Source: Chitinophaga pinensis
Lineage (GTDB): Bacteria > Bacteroidota > Bacteroidia > NS11-12g > UBA955
Direction of reading: 5' to 3'
Length of the DNA: 32,843 bases
Assembly: GCA_945863965.1 (NCBI GenBank)
Contig: CAMBBZ010000006.1
Coordinates: 1 to 32,843 of the forward strand
Shown: in pieces, positions 8,160 to 16,133 of the stretch
Layout of the letters: each line of letters begins with the position of its first letter
How positions within the stretch are numbered: the first letter of the stretch is position 1
The notes under the pieces: generated by a model
What the model was told of the DNA's origin: nothing
What the model saw: the letters and a program-made list of their open reading frames with translations, nothing else
The model's database searches: none
Translations under genes and position numbers: made by a program

Positions 8160-8993
8160 ATGTCGACCATTACTGCCTCCGAAGTAAACAAACTACGCCA
8201 GATGACTGGTGCGGGTTTGATGGATTGTAAGAAAGCGCTTCAAGAAACCAATGGTGACTTTGAAGCAGCCGTTGATTTTTTACGTAAGCGCGGTGCTAAA
8301 ATCGCAGCGAAGCGTGCCGATCGCGAAGCTACAGAAGGTGCTGTAATTGCGCTTACAAGCCCAGATCACACAACAGGTGTTGTTATCTTGTTAAGCTGTG
8401 AAACTGATTTTGTTGCCAAGAACGAAGGATTTGTTGCTTTTGCTAATGAAATTGCTAAAGTAGCGTTGACTGAGAAACCTGCATCTATCGAAGCCTTAAA
8501 AGCATTGCACGTTGGACCTGTTGCATTGGAATCACGTTTGCAAGAAGAAGTAGCCAAAATTGGCGAAAAAATTGATGTTGTTCATTATGAGTTATTTGAA
8601 GGACAAAACATCGTAGCCTACATTCACGGTTCTAACCGTATGGGTGTATTGGTTGAAATGAATCTTGCTCCCTCAGATGCCAATACAGCCGCGGGTAAGG
8701 ATGTAGCGATGCAAATTGCTGCTATGAATCCTGTAGCCGTTGATAAAGATGGTGTTGATACGTCAATGGTTGAACGCGAAATGGAAATAGGACGTGAACA
8801 AGCCCGTGCTGAAGGTAAGCCTGAAGCTATGATCGATCGCATTGCAACCGGAAAATTGGAAAAATTTTATAAAGATTCAACCTTGTTGAATCAAGATTTT
8901 GTAAAAGATTCCTCTAAAACCGTTGCGGCTATGCTTAACGGCGTGGAAAGCGGTTTAACTGTGAAACAATTCAAACGGGTACAGCTCGGATAA
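8160..8993 (+). CDS. tsf: Translation elongation factor Ts
   Basis: Guanine nucleotide exchange factor that recycles EF-Tu-GDP. The N-terminal UBA-like domain is unmistakable (VNKLRQMTGAGLMDCKKAL), followed by RKRGAKIAAKRADREATEG and the TDFVAKNEGF core motif that contacts EF-Tu. The 277-residue length fits Bacteroidota EF-Ts, and the C-terminal part has GRMGVLVEM-like and PEAMIDRIATGKLEKFYKD segments. It is last in the rplM-rpsI-rpsB-tsf operon and is followed by a strong terminator. Confidence 0.98.
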   Translation: MSTITASEVNKLRQMTGAGLMDCKKALQETNGDFEAAVDFLRKRGAKIAAKRADREATEGAVIALTSPDHTTGVVILLSCETDFVAKNEGFVAFANEIAKVALTEKPASIEALKALHVGPVALESRLQEEVAKIGEKIDVVHYELFEGQNIVAYIHGSNRMGVLVEMNLAPSDANTAAGKDVAMQIAAMNPVAVDKDGVDTSMVEREMEIGREQARAEGKPEAMIDRIATGKLEKFYKDSTLLNQDFVKDSSKTVAAMLNGVESGLTVKQFKRVQLG

Positions 8994-9008
8994 AAAATTA
9001 GTAACTTT

Positions 9009-9042
9009 AAAAAAATCCTCCGAAATTCGGGGGATTTTTTTT
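9009..9042 (+). terminator. Rho-independent terminator after tsf
   Basis: A 14-base stem (AAAAAAATCCTCCG pairing with CGGGGGATTTTTTT, one G-T pair) with a 5-base loop runs straight into an 8-base T-run ending at 9042. The ATG of pyrH is only 20 bases after the T-run, so pyrH depends on read-through or on a promoter overlapping this hairpin. Confidence 0.9.
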
Positions 9043-9061
9043 GCCAATAACTCAAAACTAC

Positions 9062-9772
9062 ATGAAATACCAACGAATTCTTTTAAAGTTAAGTGGAGAA
9101 GCCCTATTGGGCTCTCAAGAGTACGGAATCGATCCCGTTGTATTGAAGCAATATGCCCAAGAGGTAAAAACAGTTATCGACGCCGGAGTGCAGGTTGCGA
9201 TAGTCATTGGTGGTGGTAATATTTTCCGTGGTGTTCAAGGAGCTCAGGGTGGCGTTGTAGACCGTGCCACTGGAGACTATATGGGAATGCTAGCAACGAT
9301 GATTAATGCAATGGCCATACAAGGCGCCTTTGAGAAAGAAGGTCTCGTTACACGCTTATTATCGGCTATAAAAATGGAACAAATCAGCGAACCTTTCATC
9401 CGAAGAAGGGCCATGAGGCATTTGGAAAAAGGTCGGGTGGTTATTTTTGGTGCTGGTACGGGTAATCCTTATTTTACAACCGATACCGCCGCTTCCCTTA
9501 GAGCCGTTGAAATAGAAGCCGATATTGTTATAAAAGGTACGCGCGTAGACGGAATTTACGACAAGGATCCAGAAAAACATGCCGATGCCAAACGATTTGA
9601 TTCCATTACCTATAAACAGGTTTATGATTTGAATTTGAATGTAATGGACATGACGGCTTTTACCTTGTGTCATGAAAACAATAAAGAAATCGTGGTCTTT
9701 GATATGAACACGCCGGGTAACTTACTCCGGTTGGTGCAAGGAGAGTCAATAGGTACTTTAGTACATGGTTAA
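9062..9772 (+). CDS. pyrH: UMP kinase
   Basis: Bacterial UMP kinase of the amino-acid-kinase fold; phosphorylates UMP to UDP in pyrimidine nucleotide synthesis as a cytosolic hexamer. Motifs: [15 protein letters not shown] at the N-terminus, [10 protein letters not shown] phosphate loop, [12 protein letters not shown], a [13 protein letters not shown] substrate loop and [13 protein letters not shown]. Length is 236 residues from the ATG at 9062; the ORF track's TTG at 9041 lies in the terminator T-run and is not credible. In many bacteria frr follows pyrH; here it does not, and a convergent terminator and rpsT follow instead. Confidence 0.97.
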   Translation: MKYQRILLKLSGEALLGSQEYGIDPVVLKQYAQEVKTVIDAGVQVAIVIGGGNIFRGVQGAQGGVVDRATGDYMGMLATMINAMAIQGAFEKEGLVTRLLSAIKMEQISEPFIRRRAMRHLEKGRVVIFGAGTGNPYFTTDTAASLRAVEIEADIVIKGTRVDGIYDKDPEKHADAKRFDSITYKQVYDLNLNVMDMTAFTLCHENNKEIVVFDMNTPGNLLRLVQGESIGTLVHG

Positions 9773-9785
9773 AATTCCCAATATC

Positions 9786-9829
9786 ATATAATATAAAAGG
9801 CCTTCCGAAGAAGGCCTTTTGTATTATAT
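9786..9829. terminator. Long bidirectional terminator between pyrH and rpsT
   Basis: A 20-base stem with one G-T pair and loop CGAA: the core AAAAGGCCTTC (9795-9805) pairs with GAAGGCCTTTT (9810-9820), and the flanks TATAATA/TATTATA extend it. T-rich sequence lies on both sides, so it can end pyrH on the plus strand and rpsT on the minus strand. Confidence 0.9.
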
Positions 9830-9847
9830 ATACGTAATGTTGGAAAA

Positions 9848-10102
9848 TTAAGACAAGGCGTTAACATGCTTTTGCATGCTAGACTTTAAATTTCCTGCCT
9901 TATTCTTGTGAATGATGTTTTTCTTAGCCAATTTGTCTAATGCGGTAATAGCTAGCTGAAGCATAGGTTCTGCTTCTTCTTTGCTCTTGGCGTTACGTAC
10001 GTTTTTAATGATAGTACGAGCCGTTTTGTGCTGATAGCGATTCAATTCACGCTTGGCGTTATTCGAACGAATTCTCTTTATTGCTGATTTATGATTTGCC
10101 AT
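9848..10102 (-). CDS. rpsT: 30S ribosomal protein S20
   Basis: Small-subunit three-helix ribosomal protein binding 16S rRNA. The 84-residue length, high Lys/Arg/Asn content and N-terminus MANHKSAIKRIRSNNAKREL are diagnostic, as is the KNIIHKNKAGNLKSSMQKHV C-terminal helix. It is monocistronic with its own promoter and shares a bidirectional terminator with pyrH. Confidence 0.98.
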   Translation of the reverse strand: MANHKSAIKRIRSNNAKRELNRYQHKTARTIIKNVRNAKSKEEAEPMLQLAITALDKLAKKNIIHKNKAGNLKSSMQKHVNALS

Positions 10103-10120
10103 TGTGTTCTAAAAGGATTG

Positions 10121-10151
10121 CAAATATACGTTGTGAAAAGAATAAAATCAA
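10121..10151 (-). promoter_or_regulatory. Promoter TTG-N20-TATATTTG for rpsT
   Basis: On the minus strand TTG (10151-10149), a 20-base spacer and TATATTTG (10128-10121) give a near-consensus Bacteroidota promoter 18 bases before the rpsT start. It separates rpsT from the ferredoxin gene upstream. Confidence 0.75.
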
Positions 10152-10164
10152 TTCTTTTAGAAAA

Positions 10165-10491
10165 TTATTCTTGTTCCGGACAGAGTCTGACTACCAAACC
10201 TTCAAGTTGTTCAGTTAAAAACAATTGACACCCCAGCCGGGAGTTGCTTTTAACGAAAAACGCTTGATCTAGCATGTCGAGCTCTGCCTCGTTTGGTTCA
10301 CGCAGTTCATGTGGGCTTTCTATATACACTTGGCAAGTGGCACACATAGCCATTCCCCCACAAGCGCCTTGCACGGGCAGTTCCACTGCGCGACAGAACT
10401 CCATGAGATTCATATTAATGTCTGTTGGGGCTTGGTACGTGGTCGATACCCCATTTCTATCGATTATGGTGAGGGTGATTGAATCGGTCAT
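10165..10491 (-). CDS. 2Fe-2S ferredoxin, adrenodoxin type
   Basis: Small cytosolic electron carrier of 108 residues. Cluster ligands are in the vertebrate/ISC-type spacing: GACGGMAMCATC (C-x5-C-x2-C) and a fourth cysteine in SRLGCQL. This spacing matches adrenodoxin/Fdx proteins used in Fe-S cluster assembly or cytochrome reduction, and not plant-type photosynthetic ferredoxins. It follows the histidine phosphatase gene after 5 bases, so the two are co-transcribed. A cysteine desulfurase is encoded about 19 kb away in the window, not next to it; which reductase it serves cannot be seen. Confidence 0.92.
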   Translation of the reverse strand: MTDSITLTIIDRNGVSTTYQAPTDINMNLMEFCRAVELPVQGACGGMAMCATCQVYIESPHELREPNEAELDMLDQAFFVKSNSRLGCQLFLTEQLEGLVVRLCPEQE

Positions 10492-10496
10492 AAGGT

Positions 10497-11132
10497 TTAA
10501 TTTAAATGATCGGTGTAGTTAAACGTGGTAACCTCGAATTTAGCGTTCGTTTGGTGCTCAAGTATGTATAAGCCGGTATTTTCATGGGGAAATTGATCCA
10601 TATCACACAAGGGTGTATCGGTAAGCAAACATAAAAAACTGCGCAACGCCCGACCGTGCATACAAACCAATACCGTTTCATGTGGGTCGCTCATCAGCGT
10701 GTTCAAGGCTATTTTTTGGCGCTCGAGCATTTGTTGTGGGCTTTCACCTCCTTCAATTGCGGCATCGTACTGGCCTTGCCTCCATTGGGTGGTGATTTTC
10801 AGAAACTGATTGTGGCGTTCGGCTGTTTGTTCTTGTCCTTCAAGAATACCCCAACTAATTTCATTGAGTCCGGGCAATATAATGGGCGTTCCTATTTGTG
10901 GGATAAAAGGGGCAATAGTTTGATGGGTGCGCTTTAACTGTGAAACGTAAATAGCATTAAAAGGAATATGTTGAAATGCGCGGTGAAACCGTTGGGCTTG
11001 TTCACGTCCGGTGTCATTTAAATCGCTGTCAATGCCCGAACCTTGAACAATCATACGACGGTTATAATCGGTTTGCCCATGTCGGGTAAGATAAATTGTT
11101 TTTCTTGCCTTGAAGTCTGAACTTTGCGTCAT
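10497..11132 (-). CDS. Histidine phosphatase family protein
   Basis: Cofactor-independent phosphoglycerate-mutase-like phosphatase. The catalytic RHG motif is in IYLTRHGQTDYNRR, with downstream LNDTGREQAQR typical of alpha-ribazole phosphatase/GpmB-like members; the second catalytic histidine is in VCMHGRALRSFLCLL. Substrate cannot be read from sequence. Length is 211 residues from the ATG at 11132; the ORF track start at 11159 lies in the divergent thioesterase gene. Its start codon is only 2 bases from the thioesterase start codon on the other strand. It is first in a two-gene unit with the ferredoxin. Confidence 0.88.
   Translation of the reverse strand: MTQSSDFKARKTIYLTRHGQTDYNRRMIVQGSGIDSDLNDTGREQAQRFHRAFQHIPFNAIYVSQLKRTHQTIAPFIPQIGTPIILPGLNEISWGILEGQEQTAERHNQFLKITTQWRQGQYDAAIEGGESPQQMLERQKIALNTLMSDPHETVLVCMHGRALRSFLCLLTDTPLCDMDQFPHENTGLYILEHQTNAKFEVTTFNYTDHLN
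11096..11126 (+). promoter_or_regulatory. Possible promoter TTG-N20-GAACTTTG for the thioesterase gene
   Basis: GAACTTTG at 11119-11126 differs from TAnnTTTG by one base; a TTG at 11096-11098 lies 20 bases upstream. It falls inside the 5' end of the phosphatase gene and would give a transcript starting almost at the ATG at 11135. Confidence 0.35.
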
Positions 11133-11134
11133 AA

Positions 11135-11569
11135 ATGGAAACCCTATTTGATATCGCAAATATACGCATCGAAGACCTTAACGAGCGGTGTAAGAATACA
11201 CTAAATACGGCCATAGGGTTTCATTATACGCGCATCACGGGTTCCACATTACATGCGGAACTTGAGGTTAGTGATAAGAATTGTCAACCCATGGGACATT
11301 TAAACGGTGGGACTTCCTTGGCGATTATTGAAATTTTGGGATCTACGGCGGCCAATTTAGTATTGGATGCCTCTTTACAGGTAGCCGTGGGTCAACACGT
11401 GAACGCCCATCATTTTCGACCTGCTTTAATAGGCGAACGGGTGTATGCCCATACGGTGGCCTTACATATTGGTAAAAAAAGTCATGTTTGGGAGGTGCTC
11501 ATAGAAAATGCCGTGGGTAAGCTTATTTGCAAAGGCACCATTACGATGGCCGTAATAGCGCGCACCTAA
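11135..11569 (+). CDS. menI: Hotdog-fold thioesterase, probable DHNA-CoA thioesterase
   Basis: PaaI/YdiI-type hotdog thioesterase of 144 residues. The family active-site region is GHLNGGTSLAIIEILGS, with the glutamate expected to activate water, followed by a beta strand around VGQHVNAHHFRPAL and GERVYAHTVALHIGKKSHVWEV. Four bases downstream is isochorismate synthase, so I infer that it hydrolyses 1,4-dihydroxy-2-naphthoyl-CoA in menaquinone synthesis (MenI role); the sequence alone would only support 'acyl-CoA thioesterase'. It starts 2 bases from the divergent phosphatase gene, and the ATG at 11135 is the only Met before the active site. Confidence 0.85.
   Translation: METLFDIANIRIEDLNERCKNTLNTAIGFHYTRITGSTLHAELEVSDKNCQPMGHLNGGTSLAIIEILGSTAANLVLDASLQVAVGQHVNAHHFRPALIGERVYAHTVALHIGKKSHVWEVLIENAVGKLICKGTITMAVIART
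11157..11164 (-). promoter_or_regulatory. -7 element TATATTTG for the phosphatase-ferredoxin unit
   Basis: Minus-strand TATATTTG matches TAnnTTTG exactly, 24 bases before the phosphatase ATG and entirely inside the thioesterase coding sequence. No good -33 TTG was seen. Confidence 0.5.
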
Positions 11570-11573
11570 TTCG

Positions 11574-12590
11574 ATGCCGCATCCTTCATTCGCGTTCGTT
11601 CGCTTGCCCGGTGAATCTTCCCAACAAGTTCGTGTTTTTACGGATTCGCCGCATTTAGTACCACAACCAATTGGCGTTTTAAATGACACCAACAGTCCGG
11701 ATCGCTTTGTTTTTAGTCCTTGGAACGGCAGCGATCAGTTGTATATATGGTCGGATTTTCAAGGAGTTTTTATGCTGGGGGAAGTTTCCCAAAATATTCG
11801 TCATTTACACAAGCGCCCCTTCCTAACGCCGAGCACCCCTTTTGAACATTTTGAATTGGGCATTAGTCGGGCAAAAGCCCAAATGGAATCGGAAGATTTG
11901 GCTAAGGTGGTTTTAGCAAGGGAGTTGATCATGCCACAAGAGGTAGATTGGGACGTTTGTATGAACTTGTTTGAACATTTGTGTGGGGCACATCCGCAGG
12001 CGTTCGTGTATGTTTGTTCTTCAGAGAATTGGGGTACGTGGATGGGAGCTTCCCCCGAAACTTTGGTGCGTTATGAGAGCGGTGAGGTTCAAGTGATGAG
12101 TTTGGCCGGCACCTTGTTTAACGAGGCAGAGTCGTGGTCGGCAAAAGAGCGTGCAGAGCAATCGGTGACTTCTGATTTTATTCGGTCTTGTTTGAATTGG
12201 CAGGCCAGCGATGAGATTGAGGTTAGAGAGCTGCGGCAGGGCGGTTTGCGGCATTTATTGAGTATTTACCGAAAATCATGGCCTCGAAATTTATTGGCCC
12301 AATTGGTACAAGAATTATCGCCTACCCCCGCAGTTTGTGGGAGTCCGCGCACTCAAGCGGCGGCTTTTATAGCCAAAGAGGAAGGATTTTTGCGGGATTT
12401 GTATGCCGGTTTTATGGGGGTTCAACAGGGCGGCCGTTTTTTAAGCAATGTGAATTTGCGTTGTGCCGAAATAGGCACGGATGGCATTCGATTGCTCGCG
12501 GGTTGTGGCATCAATAAAGAGAGCGCGGCAGACCGAGAATGGCAGGAAAGTGCCTTGAAGATGTCTGTTATCGGGGAATATCTTTCTTAA
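11574..12590 (+). CDS. menF: Isochorismate synthase
   Basis: Chorismate-utilising enzyme of 338 residues; converts chorismate to isochorismate, the first committed step to menaquinone. C-terminal chorismate-binding signatures are present: AKVVLARE, WGTWMGASPETLVRYESG, VMSLAGT, an SPTPAVCGSPRTQAAAF segment, EEGFLRDLYAGFMG and the terminal GCGINKESAADREWQE with the metal-binding glutamates. The N-terminal region is shorter than in trpE/pabB, matching MenF/EntC. Its neighbour is the MenI-like thioesterase (4-base gap), which supports the menaquinone assignment over salicylate or siderophore synthesis. The last 23 bases overlap the convergent gene on the minus strand. Confidence 0.93.
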   Translation: MPHPSFAFVRLPGESSQQVRVFTDSPHLVPQPIGVLNDTNSPDRFVFSPWNGSDQLYIWSDFQGVFMLGEVSQNIRHLHKRPFLTPSTPFEHFELGISRAKAQMESEDLAKVVLARELIMPQEVDWDVCMNLFEHLCGAHPQAFVYVCSSENWGTWMGASPETLVRYESGEVQVMSLAGTLFNEAESWSAKERAEQSVTSDFIRSCLNWQASDEIEVRELRQGGLRHLLSIYRKSWPRNLLAQLVQELSPTPAVCGSPRTQAAAFIAKEEGFLRDLYAGFMGVQQGGRFLSNVNLRCAEIGTDGIRLLAGCGINKESAADREWQESALKMSVIGEYLS

Positions 12591-13485
12591 TTTCGTCTAC
12601 GTCGATCGTAATACGTGTGGCGAAGGGTAAATCGTCGGTAAGTACTTTTTTGACCCATGTTTTGCCTTCTTGAAAATAAGCGTGGTAATCGCCAGAAGGG
12701 ATATAGAAATATGGATTTCCTTTGAATTGTGGACCGGAGGGAACGAGGTCTTCCATTACTATATGTTGGCCTTCTTCTTGGTATCGCAGCATTAACTTGG
12801 CCGATTTGTGGTATTCGAAAATTTCACGGGGTTCGGGTGTTGGATCTTCTTCGCTGCTGCGAAATAACTCGTACCCAAAATAGGGTTCATCCCCATCAAA
12901 ATATAAAACGTCTAAGATGGAACGGTTCGAGTTTTTATTATGTCCGTCGAATCCAAAGAGCAAATACGTTTGTATTTTGCCAATTTTAAAGGGTTGCAAT
13001 TGATAGTAGATACATCCTATCCATTGGTCGATACTGAGTTCGGCTTCGGCGTAACGTTCGGGTAGTTTTTGTGCCGTATCCAGCAGGGCGTAGGTTTTTA
13101 GTTCCTTGCGCTTTTTGTGTTGGATGACCCCATATTGATGAAAAACGCCGTCGTTGAGGATAACGTTGAAGGTAAATATGCGCACATTGGCTTTGGGATG
13201 AGAGGCAATGGGTATTGTTGAGAATTTCAGGGCCTCGAAGGGATATTCCCAAGACTCGGGATGTTGTAACGCTTCCATGAGGGTTTCTTGGATAAAACGG
13301 GCCGTATTGATTTTGGCTTCGTTGGTGGTATCCATTCTAAGCGGGATGTCATTTATTTGAAGAATGATTTCTTCACAACGTAGGGGTGTAATGTCCGTTT
13401 GCGTCCAAGCAATTTTAGGGAGACCTAAGAACAGGCCTCCCATCAAAATTAACAGGATTTTAGGAATCACGATTTTGGGAATCAT
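12568..13485 (-). CDS. Exported protein of unknown function
   Basis: I do not recognise this family with confidence. The 305-residue product begins with a hydrophobic signal peptide (KIVIPKILLILMGGLFLGLP...AWTQ). The mature part is mixed alpha/beta with several aromatic strands, including SWEYPFEALKFSTIP, VRIFTFNVILNDGVFHQYGVIQ, TYLLFGFDGHNKNSNRSILDVLYFDG and PYFYIPSGDYHAYFQEGKTW; such exported proteins of about 300 residues are common in Bacteroidota. I start at the ATG at 13485; the ORF track begins at a TTG at 13533 inside the thiolase gene. It follows thiolase after 34 bases and probably shares its transcript. Its final codons overlap the end of menF on the opposite strand. Confidence 0.75.
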   Translation of the reverse strand: MIPKIVIPKILLILMGGLFLGLPKIAWTQTDITPLRCEEIILQINDIPLRMDTTNEAKINTARFIQETLMEALQHPESWEYPFEALKFSTIPIASHPKANVRIFTFNVILNDGVFHQYGVIQHKKRKELKTYALLDTAQKLPERYAEAELSIDQWIGCIYYQLQPFKIGKIQTYLLFGFDGHNKNSNRSILDVLYFDGDEPYFGYELFRSSEEDPTPEPREIFEYHKSAKLMLRYQEEGQHIVMEDLVPSGPQFKGNPYFYIPSGDYHAYFQEGKTWVKKVLTDDLPFATRITIDVDEIKKDIPR

Positions 13486-13519
13486 TACGTGATAAAAACG
13501 TGGATTTAGCTCCGATATT

Positions 13520-14695
13520 TTAACAATTCTCAATAATCATTGCGGAAGCGCCACCGCCACCGTTGCAAATGGCTGCGCCACCAATTTTGCCATTTTGTTG
13601 TTTCAGCACATTAATAAGGGTAACGATAATGCGGGCGCCCGAGGCTCCTAATGGGTGACCTAGAGAAACGGCTCCACCATTAATATTGACCTTGGCGGGA
13701 TCGAGGTTTAATAACTTCATATTGGCAAGTCCAACAACGGCGAAGGCCTCATTGAGTTCTACGGCATCGAGGTCTTCGATTGCAACACCGGCGCGTTTTG
13801 CGGCTATGGGCATGGCTAATGCAGGGGTGGTGGTGAACCATTCTGGATCTTGTTCGGCATCGGCGGTTCCTATTATTTTTGCCAATGGGGTAAGTCCGAG
13901 TTCTTTTAACTTTTCTCCACTTACGAGAATTACAGCTGCCGCACCGTCATTAATGGAAGAGGCGTTGGCAGCGGTAACCGTACCGTCTTTTTTGAAAACA
14001 GGTCGGAGTTCAGGGATTTTATCGAAACGAACATTTTTGAACTCTTCGTCTTCATCGACAACGATATCGCCTTTTTTGGTATTGATGGTAACGGGGGCAA
14101 TTTCAGAGTTAAAACGGCCTTCGGACCAAGCTTTAGCGGAGCGGGTATAGCTTTCTATGGCAAATGTGTCTTGATCTTCGCGGCTAAAATGGTGTTCGCT
14201 AGCGCAGGTCTCGGCGCAAACGCCCATCAATCCGTTGGAATAAACATCGGTAAGACCATCGTGTACAATGCCATCAATAGCTTGAAAATTTCCATAGCGG
14301 TAACCGCTGCGGCTATTGGGTAGGTAATGGGGGGTTAAACTCATATTTTCCATTCCTCCGGCTACAACGATATCGGCGTAGCCCAATTGAATGCTCTGCA
14401 TGCCTAAGGCTATGGCTTTCATGCCGCTGGCACAAACTTTATTAATGGTCGTGGCGGGTACGTTATCGGGAATGCCTGCAAATTTAGAGGCCTGACGTGC
14501 AGGGGCTTGACCAACACCGGCTTGTAAAACATTTCCCATAAGGACTTCTTGTACCAATTCGGGATTGATACCGGCTTGCTGTAATGCGGCTTTAATCGCA
14601 ACAGCACCTAATTGGGTTGCTGATACGGTAGATAAAGATCCGTTAAAACTTCCAAGGGGGGTGCGTTTGGCGCCTACGATATATACGTCTTTCAT
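13520..14695 (-). CDS. Acetyl-CoA C-acetyltransferase (thiolase)
   Basis: Thiolase II family enzyme of 391 residues that condenses or cleaves acetoacetyl-CoA or 3-ketoacyl-CoA. The nucleophilic cysteine lies in TINKVCASGMKAI, the second signature is GGAVSLGHPLGASGAR with the conserved histidine, and the C-terminal cysteine motif is AAICNGGGGASAM. Length and motifs match biosynthetic-type acetyl-CoA acetyltransferases (AtoB/PhaA/FadA-like); the exact chain-length preference cannot be told. It is divergent from tsaB and heads a unit with the exported unknown protein. Confidence 0.95.
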   Translation of the reverse strand: MKDVYIVGAKRTPLGSFNGSLSTVSATQLGAVAIKAALQQAGINPELVQEVLMGNVLQAGVGQAPARQASKFAGIPDNVPATTINKVCASGMKAIALGMQSIQLGYADIVVAGGMENMSLTPHYLPNSRSGYRYGNFQAIDGIVHDGLTDVYSNGLMGVCAETCASEHHFSREDQDTFAIESYTRSAKAWSEGRFNSEIAPVTINTKKGDIVVDEDEEFKNVRFDKIPELRPVFKKDGTVTAANASSINDGAAAVILVSGEKLKELGLTPLAKIIGTADAEQDPEWFTTTPALAMPIAAKRAGVAIEDLDAVELNEAFAVVGLANMKLLNLDPAKVNINGGAVSLGHPLGASGARIIVTLINVLKQQNGKIGGAAICNGGGGASAMIIENC

Positions 14696-14711
14696 AATCT
14701 TTTATTGCTTG

Positions 14712-14719
14712 CAAAGGTA
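14712..14719 (-). promoter_or_regulatory. -7 element TACCTTTG for thiolase
   Basis: Minus-strand TACCTTTG, an exact TAnnTTTG match, 16 bases before the thiolase start. No convincing -33 TTG at 19-21 bases. The same octamer drives tsaB on the other strand. Confidence 0.55.
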
Positions 14720-14785
14720 GGCATATTCAATTAAAATAGGGTTTCTATTGCGCCTGACGAAATCAAATGATACGTGAAACTAATG

Positions 14786-14793
14786 TACCTTTG
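14786..14793 (+). promoter_or_regulatory. -7 element TACCTTTG for tsaB
   Basis: TACCTTTG ends 5 bases before the tsaB ATG, so the mRNA should be leaderless or nearly so. A matching -33 TTG is not evident. Confidence 0.55.
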
Positions 14794-14798
14794 CGCGT

Positions 14799-15467
14799 AT
14801 GCTTTTGGTTTTAGAATCGTCTGCGGGAACCCCTTCACTCTGTTTGGTGAATGCGGATGGACATATTGTATTCCAAAGAATGGCGGAGCATGAGAAATCC
14901 CATGCCGAATGTTTGCCTGTTTTTATTCAGGAGGCCTTGGATTTTATATCCGAAACCAAGGGCGCATTGTTGGCCGTTGCTCTGAATGAAGGCCCAGGAA
15001 GTTATACGGGCTTGCGCATTGGCACGAGTTTAGCAAAGGGCTTGTGTTTTGGTTTACAGATCCCTTTAATTGCAGTTCCTGGCTTGCAAGCGCTGGGTCA
15101 GTGGGCGCTGAATTCGTTTCCCAAAAAAGAACGTTGTTTTGCCATGATTGATGCCCGCCGCGACGAAGTTTATGTCCAAATATATAGTCGTAATAAGGGT
15201 TTAACTCCCGTTGAGGCTCAAATTATCACCTCGGGATTGTGGGAAATTGATACGGATTTAGATGTGTTTATGGGCAATGCGAATACGAAGGCCGTTGCGT
15301 TGCTTCACGCCGAGGGTGTTGCCTGTGAAGAAGGTCCGTACGCTGTACAATTGGTTTCCTTGGCGCTTCAAAAATGGCGTGCCGAGGAATACGTATCTGT
15401 GGCGTATTTTGAGCCTTTTTACCTCAAGGAATTTCAGGCCGGTATTAGTAAAAAGTTCAGTCTTTGA
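14799..15467 (+). CDS. tsaB: tRNA threonylcarbamoyladenosine synthesis protein TsaB
   Basis: Partner of TsaD and TsaE in making the universal t6A37 modification of ANN-decoding tRNAs; an ASKHA-fold protein without its own catalytic role. At 222 residues the length fits. Signatures: LLVLESSAGTPSLCLV at the N-terminus (cf. LAIDTS in E. coli), HAECLPVFIQEAL, and ALNEGPGSYTGLRIGTSLAKGL, the strongly conserved GPGS(Y/F)TGLR element; FAMIDARRDEVYVQIY is the usual later strand. It overlaps pabA by 4 bases (TTGA), implying translational coupling. Confidence 0.96.
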   Translation: MLLVLESSAGTPSLCLVNADGHIVFQRMAEHEKSHAECLPVFIQEALDFISETKGALLAVALNEGPGSYTGLRIGTSLAKGLCFGLQIPLIAVPGLQALGQWALNSFPKKERCFAMIDARRDEVYVQIYSRNKGLTPVEAQIITSGLWEIDTDLDVFMGNANTKAVALLHAEGVACEEGPYAVQLVSLALQKWRAEEYVSVAYFEPFYLKEFQAGISKKFSL

Positions 15468-16048
15468 GAATACTATTTTTCGATAACTACGACAGTTTTA
15501 CCTTCAATTTGGTGCATTATCTGCAAGAAATTGGAGTAGAAATTTTTGTAATAAATCAAGAGACAGCGGTAGATTTTGATTTTAAAACAGTCCCATTTGA
15601 GGCCCTAGTGGTTGGACCGGGTCCAAATTCACCTGAAGAATCTGGATGCCTTTTGGATTTTATGCGCGCGTGTATGGATTTAAATAAGCCCATTTTAGGG
15701 GTTTGTCTGGGACATCAAGCGTTGGGACAGCTTTTGGGTTTGCAGGTGCAACGGGCTGCTTTTCCAATGCATGGAAAAGCATCGATTTTGTTTCATGAGG
15801 GAATCGATATTTTCAACGGATTGGATTCGCCGATGTGTGTGGGTCGATACCATTCTCTTATTCTTAAAGAAGGCACGAATGCCCCAACAGATCTAAGGGT
15901 TTTAATGCGCGATGCTATTGGACAAATAATGGCATTTAAGCATAGTGACCGTCCTTTTTGGGGAATTCAATTCCATCCTGAAAGCGTGTTAACACCACAG
16001 GGGAAAATGTTGCTCATGAATTGGGTCTGCTTGACCGAGGCCTTATAA
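15464..16048 (+). CDS. pabA: Glutamine amidotransferase, aminodeoxychorismate/anthranilate synthase component II
   Basis: Class I glutamine amidotransferase subunit of 194 residues that supplies ammonia to a chorismate-binding partner. Motifs: DNYDSFTFNLVHYL at the N-terminus, GPGPNSPEESG, the nucleophile loop GVCLGHQALGQ (C81) and catalytic H171/E173 in FHPES. PabA and TrpG cannot be separated by sequence here; absence of other trp genes favours folate (PabA), but dual use is common. The start is TTG at 15464 overlapping the tsaB stop; an ATG is not available before the DNYDSF motif. No pabB-like gene is adjacent. Confidence 0.92.
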   Translation: MRILFFDNYDSFTFNLVHYLQEIGVEIFVINQETAVDFDFKTVPFEALVVGPGPNSPEESGCLLDFMRACMDLNKPILGVCLGHQALGQLLGLQVQRAAFPMHGKASILFHEGIDIFNGLDSPMCVGRYHSLILKEGTNAPTDLRVLMRDAIGQIMAFKHSDRPFWGIQFHPESVLTPQGKMLLMNWVCLTEAL

Positions 16049-16133
16049 TTACGTGATGTGCAAGGTTTGCAATCTCGACAAAGCAACATACAGGCCGTAA
16101 CTGGGTTTTAGTTATAGTTGGGGCCACAATAGA

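Noticed and set aside
13686-14150. 154-residue plus-strand ORF opposite thiolase
   Set aside because: Serine-rich antisense frame with no motif; thiolase on the other strand is certain.
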